DNA of 64,000 bases from Archilochus colubris. Taxonomy: Eukaryota > Chordata > Aves > Apodiformes > Trochilidae. The position numbers were made by a program, and so were the translations under genes. The stretch is taken from positions 107,098,967-107,162,966 of the forward strand of contig CM041084.1 in NCBI GenBank assembly GCA_023079485.1. Direction: 5' to 3'. Numbering within the stretch: the first letter of the stretch is position 1; the number at the start of each line of letters is the position of its first letter. Below are positions 1 to 11,600 of the stretch, piece by piece. A model generated the notes under the pieces. That model was not told the DNA's origin. It saw nothing but the letters and a program-made list of their open reading frames with translations, and did no database searches.

Positions 1-1654
1 ATGCTTTTAAAATACTTGATTATAAATGCATTTGGGACAGAACTAAAGAATTATAATGGTTCTAATCTAAGCCATATTGATGGAGAATGACAAAGTGATT
101 TCCTCTGCCTTTCCACTGCTATAGGATAATGAGAAATATCTTATAAGGAGGAAAAACTGGATGATACTTCCATTATAGTGTTGAGGTTGTTTTGATGCCA
201 GCTTTCATGAGAGTATGAATAGCTTCCAAAAGTCCTAACGTGCAGTATGCTTGATGAGAGTTCCATGTTCAGGGCATCTAAAAATTTCTCCTGAGCCATT
301 AAGCGTATTACCAATCTCCCTGGCAAGGTACAAGTGGCAGTGAGGAACTTAAAAAACTTGGAATTAATATGAGATTATTCATTTCCTCCATTTGCAGTTT
401 TGTGATGGAATTTCTCACCCAAATGAAAGTTTCACTCTTTAAGGTGAAATGTTTAAAGATGTCTGCACAACTGCAATAAAAATATTCAAGGTGATGAAAG
501 ACCAGGAATATGATGAGGTTATTGTAATTATTGCAGAGCTTGCAGGTAGAAACCATCTGGCTGAACTGTTAATTTCATAGCAGTATATACTCTGTGTGCT
601 AACTTTGTTGAAAGCTTTGAAAGTCAGTGTCCATTTATATTCTGAGCCAGTGTTTGCAAAGGTCACTCTCTGAAGTGTTCATGCCAAGACAGAGAGAGTA
701 GAATAAACCTAGATGTTTATTCACATATTAGTTACACATGAAAGGTAATTCTGAATTTAACTGGGAGGAAAATTTAACATCTATTCAACAATCCATTAAC
801 AAATAGAGCTGCAGCTCTTGAAGATGCCTTTAAACATTCCATTGGGGAAGTATTATTTTATCTGGAAATAATTAATACTGTCCTCTGCATAATATGGAAA
901 ATTACTTTTAAATTACAAATATTTAATTTTAATATTTGATTATACATACCCTATATAGATGCTTTCTGGTAGTAGAAGAAAATTTTTCGAAGGAGCAGTG
1001 TTCTCTCATAAATTTCTGATTTGAAATAATTTCATAATTCTGAGAAAATGCTGTGATTCCTATCAATTAATCCCTGAATCCTCAAAGACTTCTATCTCTA
1101 CAGACTGGATAGTTGCTCAAAGAGAGACTGAATAGGGTAGTCAGGAGCAAACTGGAAGCTCTTTCCATTCCCTTGAAATAGGGCTTCCTTAAATTTATCT
1201 TTTAATTTTATTTCTCATCAAAGAAAAAAAAATCAGATAATTAGTTATTTATTTTTATTAGACAGAAAATTTTCCTTTCTGCAGCAATTTCTGTTGATAG
1301 CAATAGAGTGTTACTGTGTATGGCCAAAGCAGGAAAGATACTTCAGTATTGATATATAGCTTGCATTGAGTAAGCACATAAGCAAATCCAGTGACAGTTT
1401 TTTCACTATTTCTTGGGGATTTTATACCTTATTATTATTTTTTCTTTCTTTCCTTTTGAGCTTAGCTATTATCCATCTTTAGGCATTAATGAAGACAAAT
1501 TTTTATATTTTTAATACAATTTGAATATTCCACCCTGAGAAAGGTTTTTCTCCTGTTTTGATCCAGGACAGAAATTATTTTTTTTCTAGTGGTTTTAATT
1601 TTTGTTAAGTCTCTTCTAAGAAACTGCACTTAATTTCACTAAAACTGAGATTAA
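1..1654. other. AT-rich unique sequence, no gene recognised
   Basis: I see short A/T runs and frequent stops in all frames. The open frames here are under 85 codons, with no recognisable domain and no convincing splice pairs. I see no repeat family that I recognise. Confidence 0.6.
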
Positions 1655-2300
1655 TGTTATGTTTCTCAGTCAGTGTCTGCTTCTAGGAGCTATAACTCTC
1701 CATGTCTATAGTTACTGCTGGAGATTGTTAGCCAGAACCAAGGCCACTGTTTGGTTCTTAAAACCACTTTATGCTCCAGAAACAGAAGGGATTAAGGGGA
1801 TCACACCTGTGACCCTCCTTTGGGGAGGAGTGGACCAGACAGGTGACCAAAACTGACCGGTGTTGCATTCCATATATGCAATATTTGGCACAAATTTAAG
1901 GGAACACAAGTTCTCTTCATCCACGGCTGACATCCTGGGTGTACTCCATCTGCCTTTAATCCAAATCCATGCCTCCCAGAATCTGTGTTCCTGCATCCAG
2001 CCCTCATCTGCTGCTGACTCCAGGAGCCCAGCTTGGGACTTTTCTAGGGCTGCCCTGTTGCTTCAGTGATGACACAAATGTTATCAATGGGGGGAATGTG
2101 ATATTGATTTTGTATATATTTGTATATATTTAATAACTGGCCTTTTTGTCACTGCTATTTTATTAAAGCTGTTTGGTTTAGTTTCCAAGTTGTAAGTCTT
2201 TCTCCCTTATTCTTTCCCCTTTCCCTGTATGGGGTTAATAGAGAGAATCTGTCATTTTTCTTTTTAATTCCTTTCCCAGAGTTTAACCCTGAGAGTTTAA
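1655..2300 (+). mobile_element. Solo LTR-like sequence (avian endogenous retrovirus type), copy 1
   Basis: This GC-richer segment begins near a TG (1655) and runs through a TATA-like doublet (two TGTATATATT units at 2111-2130) to an ATTAAA poly(A) signal at 2162-2167. A T/C-rich stretch follows, as in the R/U5 part of an LTR. The main support is internal: the segment from about 1930 to 2200 matches the reverse complement of about 31300-31600, including the CTGCTGACTCC core, the TATA-like region and the ATTAAAGCTGT block. There is no gag, pol or env next to it, so it reads as a solo LTR. The 3' boundary is uncertain and no target-site duplication was identified. It could instead be another poly(A)-signal-bearing retroelement end, but the two copies clearly belong to one dispersed family. 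Confidence 0.6.
2162..2167 (+). promoter_or_regulatory. ATTAAA poly(A) signal of LTR copy 1
   Basis: The ATTAAA hexamer lies inside a block shared with the second LTR-like copy, where it is at 31324-31329 on the minus strand. Conservation between two copies supports a functional origin in the parent element. Confidence 0.5.
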
Positions 2301-4362
2301 AATATTCAAAAAAAGTTTCTTAAAAGCCTAGGTAAATACAGACATTTACATTTTGTAAATTGAATGTTTCAAAGCTATATCAGTTGGAACTCTAAATGCT
2401 GAGAAGAAAAAATCATTTTGTCTGTATACAAGTAAATCCAAATTTAAGGCCTCTATCCAAACAATTACATATCAGAAAGGCTCATATGAACTATGGTAAG
2501 AAGTAGACATGAAAATAAATTATTTTTTTAAATATGAATACCACATTCTGCAGAACACACATTTTGTGCAATGATTCCACCCCTCAGAAAATTTTGAAAG
2601 TTAATTTCAAGCTAAATTTTTCAGTTAACACCAGAATAAGGTTTAGGAAGAAATCTGTTTAAACATATTTTTTACCTTTGCTGTGACAGGTTTCTTCATG
2701 CTTATTGAGGAAGTGTCTGAGATTCAGCATGAAAAATTCCTGACTCAGACAGGCTATCAGGATAAGAAATATAAACAAATCATACATATAACAAGCAGAA
2801 GAAGGGTTCAATGTACAAAGAATGAACGTCAAATACTATCTTGAATATTTAGTACATGTTTACTTGGTGTAGTAAGCCATTAACAAAATAGAAAGTAAAA
2901 GGAAAGGAGATAAGAATGTTCAGACAGCTAAGGGAAAAATTCTGTATGGAACAAATCTGAGGAAAGAAACTGAAAGACAAATGATCCAAATAGGACAAAC
3001 TGCACTTAGAATTCTAATATTTTTTTTAATTGGCTAAAAGCCATGTGTTTGCTGCCTTTGGATGTATTCATCTGACCTGGAATCTTTTTGGAGGATTTTC
3101 TCAGGTCATCCACCCTTTTGCCTACACATGCAGCCACAATCTGGAGCTCTTAAGTGCAGAGCTTAACACTGGTCTTCTCTGTACTATTTTTGCTTTGTGA
3201 TATTCTCTATGGTTGTATAGTGTACTTTAGCAATAGCAATTAATTCAAAATTCCCCAGCTGGAAAATTGATGAGAGTTATAACTAAAACAGATAACTAAA
3301 CAGATCCAAAAAAATTAAAACACTGAAAATGCTTTAACACATGTTATGGCTTCATTCAAATCAATACTGTGATTTTTATTTTTTTTTAACAGAGTCAGTT
3401 TAACAGTTTTATTTCAGGGAAGATTTTTTTGTAAGAGGTAGTTTGAACTAGTATTTTTTGGTATGGTATGACTTATGGGATTGCAGGTCAATTGTACTGA
3501 GTTTGCAGTACCCTCTCTTGATGCAGAGATTATTCATACAATGGAACAAGTTAAATCCAACTAAAGGACAGAAAGATGAGAAGAGTGGGAAAGCACAGCT
3601 CCTCTGTTTGCATGTGTTAAAGTAGAACAGTTACCTAAAAGGGAACATGGTAAGGTGTAGTTACAGTAACAGAATTAAATGTTTTGTTATGCTTTTGAAT
3701 TAAAGGCATCTTTAATGCTGTATTCAAGCAGTCAGACTGATTCTCTTGTTCATTCCATGGAAGCCAAACACAGAATGGAGCTAAAGAGAAAGTATTTACC
3801 AGAACAGTTGAGGCTAACTAAAGAGACACCAGGGTTATAGCCTTGCCTTCATCATAGAAATGTGAGGATGATAGAGAGGTGTGCATGTTTATAGGCAGAT
3901 CTAGCCAACATTAGATTTGGCTCCATGTTGGTAAGTCAGCAGAAGTTGTCACAATAATAGGCAGCATTGATGAGTAAGTGACACTGAATGAGTGATATCA
4001 TCACCAAAGGTTTTCTTAAAAAATACTTGGAAGTAAGTCCTTGTCAAGAGAGTTGACAATTCAGGCCAGATGCGATTTGATTGTCCTTTGGTTATGAGCA
4101 TTCTGATCATCTAGTGTAAGCCCATGTAAAATTAGGCTTTTATACAAAAGCTATGAAGTAAAGAAGTGCCTAAGAATTTCTTGGATAACATGGCTTGGAC
4201 AAATTCTGGGTTTATACACGCTGTGTTTTTTTGTGAAGCTTAAGCATGACAAACAAACAGCACAAATACGATTTTCTTCTGGGATGTCGTAATTTTTCAG
4301 CCATCAAAGTGAAGCACTTGGATAGATTTGCAGCCTAATCAACTAAACCAGGATGTGGGGGG
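2301..4362. other. AT-rich unique sequence
   Basis: Nothing recognisable apart from short homopolymer runs. There are no open frames with gene-like features and no structured RNA that I can identify. Confidence 0.55.
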
Positions 4363-4460
4363 AAAATAAAACAAAACAACACAATAAAAAAACCCACTCA
4401 AACAGCAACAACAACAGCAATAACAATAACAAAAAACAACACACACACAAAAAGAAAACA
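4363..4460. repeat. (CAA)n / CA-rich low-complexity tract
   Basis: A degenerate array of CAA, ACAACA and CACACA words with almost no G and few T. On the minus strand it makes a leucine-rich open frame at 4343-4582, which is a composition artefact and not a gene. Confidence 0.85.
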
Positions 4461-5105
4461 GCAGCCAGAAACTTCTCTACTGCTGTGATGGAACAATGGT
4501 ATATTAGATTATTGTAAAATCCTATGTTGGAAATCTGAAAAACAAAGATTAATTCACAAAGAATGCCAGAAATAGAATGCATTCAGGTAGAGAACAGAAG
4601 AAATCAGTGGTCTTATGTCTTTCACACTTGCAGCATAGATTAAACTGTAAGGAACATTTCTGCTTTACCAAGAGGACAGATAATCTCCTGGGCAGCACAT
4701 TCCAAGCAAGCAAGAGTGGACCAGATAAGCTGATCAAATTCTGTAACTGACAGAGAAAACTAAGAGGTCAAAGAAACATGAAAGAACTTATGAAATGGTG
4801 GTATCTATATACAAGACAGAAGACACAGCAGTAATGGTAAAATCAAATTTAGACAGAAGAATATCAATTACAGTTTCTTTTCTTTTTTAAGGTAGTAAGT
4901 CTTCTTATTCTTATTCTAAGAAAGATCTACCAGGTAACCAATTCTTTCTTAAAGCTTTTTTTTTTAGAATTGTGGGAAGGTTTTTCAAATAGAAATATAA
5001 AAAGGTATCATCCGCTCTTTGCAGAAAGTATTTCTGAAGGCTATGAAACACCAACCAAATTCTCTGCTGGAAATGAATGAGAAGTTTCACACATACGTAT
5101 ATGAG
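4461..5105. other. AT-rich unique sequence
   Basis: I see nothing recognisable here. Confidence 0.5.
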
Positions 5106-5153
5106 AAGCTACATTTGTCAAAAGCTACATTTGTCAAAAGCTATATTTGCCAA
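5106..5153. repeat. 16-bp x 3 tandem repeat
   Basis: Three head-to-tail 16-bp units based on AAGCTACATTTGTCAA lie at 5106-5121, 5122-5137 and 5138-5153. The first two are identical. The third differs at two positions (C to T and T to C). Confidence 0.9.
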
Positions 5154-8100
5154 GCTTCCTCCAGAACACAAGCTACACGATGGAGAACAAATAAGTTCCT
5201 GACATGCCTTATATGACACATAAGCAGAATTAATGAAATAAATATGTCAACACTCAATTCCGTGCCTACTATGTAACTACATCTCCGGTATATAGAAAAG
5301 GGCTTGAAAGTTGGATGTATTTCCTTTTTTTGAAACAAAAGGACCTTTTTACTTTTGGAAATTATTGAAGAAATAATCACTTCTGAAAATTGCTTCAGAA
5401 TTTCAATACAGGCAGAAAAGAAATAATATTGTTAGATCTAGAGCCTGTGTATAAAACCATTGAAGTGTAAAAGGAAGGGAAGTTATTTTGTCATGAGCTG
5501 TACTTACTTTGATATTTTATTGCTTTTTTGGAAAACTGCAGCTTCATAGATTCACTGAAAAATATCATAAAATTGATACAAAATCTCTGAGGTAATTCTC
5601 ACTAAGAAAACATGAGTAAAGCAGTTGGTTGAACTTGAGGGTAGCCTGTCAATTTTACTGTCCCTCTTTAACTATTATGAATAAGAAATCTTAAGAAAAG
5701 CACAGACGGAAGCTCAAAAAATGTTGTAATGATCAGATGGAAAGAATATCTATTCTTTTTTGGTAGGTGATACTCAGTGAAAAGATGCAATGAAGTACAC
5801 TGAGCTTTTTGCATCCAATACTGAATGACACAATCACCAAGGATGCTAATCATTATGAGAGTTGTAACTCTCAAGTGCTGCTCTTGGGTAAAATCTGCTA
5901 CATTTAGAGACAGGAATATACTACCATAACATCTTGTGAGGAGAAAATGAAGCCCTTTGACTCAGGCATTTTTCTACAGATACAAGGATATGAACAGTAA
6001 GAGACCAAGTGTCAAGCAGGTTTCTGCCCTGGTGTATCATTACTCTCAGATATTGTAAAATCTATGTCGTATTTCTACAGTTTGATCGTCGCACAAAGTT
6101 GTGGACTTGAGCTATGCCTGATACACAGGTACTAAAAAAATTACCCTGGAGATGTTGCCAGAATCATCAAAATGCTATCAACTATGTAAAATCTAATTGA
6201 GCAATTTAAATTTGAAAAGGAATCATGACAGCAGAGATAATGTATTCAGACTTATTTTGCCCATCTAGGAACACTATTCATGCTGTAGTATATTTCCAGA
6301 CACTGTTTGACTTACAAAGTTAAACATTTATGTCATTTATTGATATAATTATTCTATTTCTTTGGAGAATTAGTGAGCACTGATCAATAGTTTGGAGGTT
6401 AAACAGTACTTTACTCCTTGACTCCTGTTAAATTTAGTTCAATGAAACAGAATTGATGCAAATTACTGTCCTGATTAAGCCACAGTTATTACCGTATTAC
6501 CATTTGCTATCAGTAGGCTAAATCAGTTTCCCAAGAGACATATCAATAAAGCAGCTATAGTGACATAGCATGCCCCAATTAAAGTCTTTACTGTGATAAC
6601 ATATTTACATAGATATTTTCATGCTGATACAAATTGGATATATACAGTATTTTTAAAACTAGACAGCATATAGGCAAGACATGTATGAGTGCATATTATT
6701 GAAAAGATGGAAAAAATATATAAACTGATCCTAAAGTAATTTTCCATTGCTCTCATAAACAAAAAATACTTGTACATTCAAGTCTCAGTTCTCAGTTGAA
6801 TAATGTACAAAGAAGCCTTTGTTCACCTTGAGGAAAAAAATTAGAAGCTACGTATCTTAAGTATTTAAAAGTATGATTCTTTCTTAGGATTTTCACATAC
6901 AGAATTTTTGTATTTCTTTTCCTTTCTCCATGTTCCTTCTATCTGCTCAAGAATAGGGGTGTGGACACAGTTGTTGGGATCAAACTGTTGCATGAAGAGT
7001 CATTTGTGCTACACCTTTAACTCCATAGTTAAAGCAGCTCCATACTACTTAAAGTAGCAGCTCCATACTTCTTAATACTGGGATTTTAATATTTAGAAAA
7101 ACCTACTTAGAAAAGGATACAGGAGTACCACAAAACAAAGCAAAAAAAAACCCAAACCAAAGCAAAAGTCCCAGTCACATTTGCTGAATTACTTATTTCA
7201 TTTTGTTTCCTTCCTTCCCGCATTTGCCTTTTCTGAAGGTAATCTTTCAAGCATCTGGAAGCAGCAAAGTTTTAGGTTTTCAAGCTGGATATAAACATGA
7301 AATAATTAATCCTTGTATGACTGTCTTTTCTCTGTTAAGTTAGAGATGTACAATTATTCAATGTGTTTGTATTTGTCAGATCATCATGGTGAATACAGCT
7401 CTGTTGATCCAAATATGTATGGATGAAATGAGATTAATTTCTCTGTTCAGCACAAAGCCTATACGTAAGAGGATAAAAATGTTATTCTTCCTATATCTCT
7501 CTCAAAGACTTAGTCTGTCCTAAGAGACTGTTCTCCACTTTCATAGCGTGAAAACTTTTTAATCTTTTTATATTTATGAAATGTATGTTACATAAGGAAA
7601 TAGTACTGAGAGGGAGTAAGTGTTTTTCTTTTTTAAAAAAATTGACCCATTTTACATCTTTCTCACAGAGTATTACATTTTGCAATGACCATTATTTAAG
7701 GCTTCTGTTTTGACATAATTTGTCATGCAGTAAGTTGTAGTAGATGTTTACTTGTTTTTACTTGTTCAGATTCTTACAGGCAGATAAAGAAGACAGATGT
7801 GTGCCCTTTGCCAGCCTTTCTCCCCATACCTGTCCTTCAGAATTCACGAAGTGGTAGAAACAAGGACGCTGGTTTTGATCTGCCTGGGTGCTGTAGCTAA
7901 ATCTTTTGTCTTTCAGGCTCTGATATCACAAAGACGGGCCAATCAGCAAGAGCAGTTAATATTTTGTTATTGTTTCACTAAGAGTGCAAGTCTGTTTTGT
8001 AAATACATTTATAAATGTTTAAATAACACCAAAATTCTTTTTGTACAAATCCTTTGTTGTGGAACAGAATATGAAGTGTAAGATACAAATCTAAGAAAAA

Positions 8101-10126
8101 TCACAGTTTGAATTTAGTCATAAATACATTTTTTTCTTCATTTACATTTACTCCATTAGGTTTCATAGACATTTTTTTTTTGTAAACTGCCAATGTTCTT
8201 GCAATATTTTGATTTTTAATGTATTTTATTTTCCATTTATGTAAATAGCCCTGCTAGTTTATCCAGCATAAAGAGTCAAAGATCCGTCATAGATCAATCC
8301 AAAAAGCAGTGACAGTTCTTGCCCTTTTGGAATTATAAAAGTGCCCCAAGACCCAAAGCAGAGACCAGTTTGGAATCCCATCTCTTCATTCTCTCTGTTT
8401 AAAATAGATAAGTTTGAAGTTCAGCTAATGAAGGAGATGTGAGTTTATTGTACTGCTAATCTCAGCTCTTTCCACAAAAATGGTCTACAACAACAAAGAA
8501 AATTAAATAGACCTGGCTCCCACTCTCTCCTTGTAAACTTCTACTGGAAATCAAATCCATATTTAAGCTTTCATTCACCACCCTTGCACCATCTATTGTC
8601 TTCTGTTAGACTTATAGAAGAAGAGTAACTACATGATGAAAAATATACTCATCACGCTATCCATGTCTGTGCTAAATTTGATTTCAGTTAAGTGAACCAG
8701 ACTTGGTATAACAGACTCTCTTTCAGAACCATGAAGAGGTGATGATTGTGCTTGGGTTGCTGGTCATCACTTTTACATGAAGATTAATGACAAAATGCAG
8801 ACCTATAACCACTGTATTATATTGGTTTTAGATAAAACAGTGCTGACACTGTCATGAATTGCTGTGACTTTTCTGGAATTTTCCTTGGGTCTCAATATAG
8901 ACAGTGGACTATTGGCTAGGCTTCCCTTTGTGGAAAATATGATTATATAAGAAGAGCTACAGTTATGTATACACAGGGAGAGATGCTGGATGCTTAATTT
9001 AAGGAAGGCATTCATGATAAGAAATTAGCAACACAGGCTTGTTGATAAGGATGAATAAATATAGGCACTCAAAAGATTTTCATAATTCACATAAGCTTAT
9101 AATAGGCATTAGTACTTTTAGATGCTTAATTGAACCACAAGCAACCTCAGAACCTTTGAAGGTGCACAGAGCACAAACTGTAGTCATTCGTCTTCTCTGA
9201 TGTTTAAATCATTTAATTAACTACTATAAACCTGCTGGAGCTTGATGGATTTATAAGAAAATTATGTGCTTTTAATGTAGTACTTACACCCCTGTGGGAT
9301 TGTTCTAGTGAATAAGTCTTTTCCTTGGCAAGATTTACTTTCTTGAGCAATTGCAATGATTTACTGGTTTCTGAAATGATTTTCACTCCTACTGCCACCC
9401 ATTTTGCCTGCTTAGAGACAGCTTAGCTTTTATAACAACTGGAAATACTTACAGCTGATACAAGCACGTTAAGACAATACTTCATAAAGAGTAGATCCAG
9501 AAAAATACATATAAACTAGTTACCATAAAGCTGTGTAATTAAAATTTATCTTGGATTCCTGTACATTTGTTGCACTATGGTTCTTGCAGTAGAATTCACA
9601 TTAATATGTTATTGTAATCCATCATGAAAATAATTAGGTATTAGGCAACATACATATCTGTGTGTCCATATGTCTGAACCTGTGGCAGGCTATATAGAGC
9701 TACTGCACAGCATTTGTTGATTATGGTTGCTGATTATAGTGGTTCATATGCAATTCTTTAATCTAATAATTTACTTATTTACAGATCAAAAAACTACCCA
9801 ATGATGGTGAGCAGTTACATTTGACAATCTTGTTCTGTCCTCTTTGGTGACATCTTCTCTTTCTTTGTTACTCTACAAGGGCTTTAAAATTGTTCAAGGG
9901 CTTCTCAGTAGTATTCCTGTATTGAGAAAAAATCTATAGTGGCAGGAGACTGATTAAGGCATTCTCCAGTCTTGAGATTATGAATAGGAAGAACTACTGA
10001 GATAAATTGGAAGAGCTGATGGTGATGTTCTGATTTATGCAGGGATCGCAGAGAACTTTGAAGTGCCTACTATCACAGAGTAAAAGAATAAGGCTCTTCA
10101 GAATCCATTCTTCTATTTGTATGTTA
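5154..10126. other. Long AT-rich unique stretch
   Basis: No gene, RNA or repeat family recognised. At 7034-7069 the 13-mer GCAGCTCCATACT occurs twice, 23 bp apart. Parts of 6420-6600 lack low-complexity sequence and could be conserved non-coding DNA, but that cannot be judged from one sequence. Confidence 0.5.
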
Positions 10127-10159
10127 TTCTTTTTTTTTCCTTTTTTTTTCCCCCTGCAG

Positions 10160-10276
10160 AACATTCTAAACCTTATGGATATAAATATCCCAAATGTCAG
10201 TGGGAAAATCTGTGGGTCATTTTGTTTTCTAGAACAATTTGTATTGCCATCTTCAAAGCCATGGTTGGCTCAAGAT
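10160..10276 (+). other. Possible spliced exon (117 nt, open, phase 0 at both ends)
   Basis: A long pyrimidine tract (about 10127-10155) leads into CCCCTGCAG, an excellent splice acceptor ending at 10159. The segment ends at 10276 before GTAAGT, an exact match to the donor consensus. The 117 nt between them are 39 codons with no stop, in phase 0. A second frame is also open. I do not recognise the peptide, which has no obvious domain. It could be a coding exon of a gene whose other exons lie outside the window, a lncRNA exon, or a chance pairing of good splice signals in unique DNA. Confidence 0.25.
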
Positions 10277-11379
10277 GTAAGTATTTATGGGCCCACTCAT
10301 ATGCATTAGGTGCTTCTAGATTTTGTACAGCAAAGGTCTTAATTTCTTGATAAATTGAGAGACAACGGTTTTATCAACTGCATTATATTGTGCCTTTAAA
10401 TGCATATTTAATTTCAAGAAAATCTTAAGTCTATTAAACATGCACTTAATTTTTATTAGCTTTAAGATAAGTTCTTCATATGGTTATAATTTATTGGAAT
10501 ATTTATAAGTTTTCATCAAAAAGCCATTGAAGTAAGAAAGCACCTCCAAGAAATAAGCTTTCAAATATAAACCTTCCACTTAAAAAAAAAAAAAAAAAAG
10601 CAGGTAATTCAATCTAGTTGCTCCTTCATTTATGCCAGGCACACAGTTCACTTGTGAACAACACCACCATGAGTCTTCACACTCTTCAAAAAGCTGGAGG
10701 ATTTACCATGTTGAGTTATGTGCGTTCTGGCAAGTCAGTGTACTTACTCTGTCTGTAGCATTAGATCTTTCAGGGTAACAGATGGAGACAGCAATTTTTG
10801 AGCTTTTTATCATTTCAGCTAACATTGTCTGACATATTTTTTTAAACTTGAAGGCTGTTTGGGAAAAAAGGTACTCAAGTGCCAGATTTTGGGAACAATA
10901 AAAAAGCAATCCGCCTTTAGTAATTTTGTGCTGTTGTAGCAACACAAGCCTTCTGCTCACTAACAGCACTGGAATGAAGAATTCTCTTATTCACATTTCT
11001 GCATTCTTTTGAGAAATCTGGGACAATTTTTGAAATCACTGCAGTGTGCACTGAGAAACATTTGTCAGCTGAATCATCAACACAGCTATCTGCACTGAAG
11101 TTAAAGGGACAGCAAAATAGCACCCCTGCTTGAAAGTATTGAATACAGGTAAATATATATCCCCAGGCTATGGTAGTCCAATTCATACAGACCAACCCCT
11201 AAAATATTTTAGAAAGTAATCAGAAAAAAAAATATATATGCAAAGCAAAGTACCTGTGTAAGTTTCTTGTTCCTTCAGTTTTATATTTATTTTTGTTTGC
11301 ATAAAATAAAGGTTAAGTACAAGTAATAATGTTGCACTTTTGCATCACATTTTTTTCCCAAAGCTAATCTCCACTCCAG
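10277..11379. other. AT-rich unique sequence with an A18 tract
   Basis: An uninterrupted run of 18 A lies at 10582-10599. The remainder is unremarkable. The open frames at 10703-10969 and 10917-11195 (minus) show no recognisable protein features. Confidence 0.5.
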
Positions 11380-11600
11380 AAATGGAGTAACAAAGGGCAA
11401 GGTCTATCTAAGGGCTGATGGCAGCAAGGGGACCCCTAGAACTGCAGAGTGCTCACCCCATGGTCCCAGGTAGGGAGCAGAGCAGCCAGGAGGCACATGG
11501 GGCAATCTCAGGTAGGGGCATTGGGTAGCTCATTGGGTGGACGTGGATGGACCTTTTATAATATGGAACGAGTCCTGTTTTCTAGATGGAGGACTGAAAG
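11380..11600. other. GC-richer unclassified patch
   Basis: This segment is rich in GGCA, GGGA and CCCC words and stands out from its AT-rich surroundings. It includes two near-copies of CAGGTAGGG (11468-11476 and 11510-11518). It may be a decayed mobile element, but I cannot assign a family. Confidence 0.3.
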
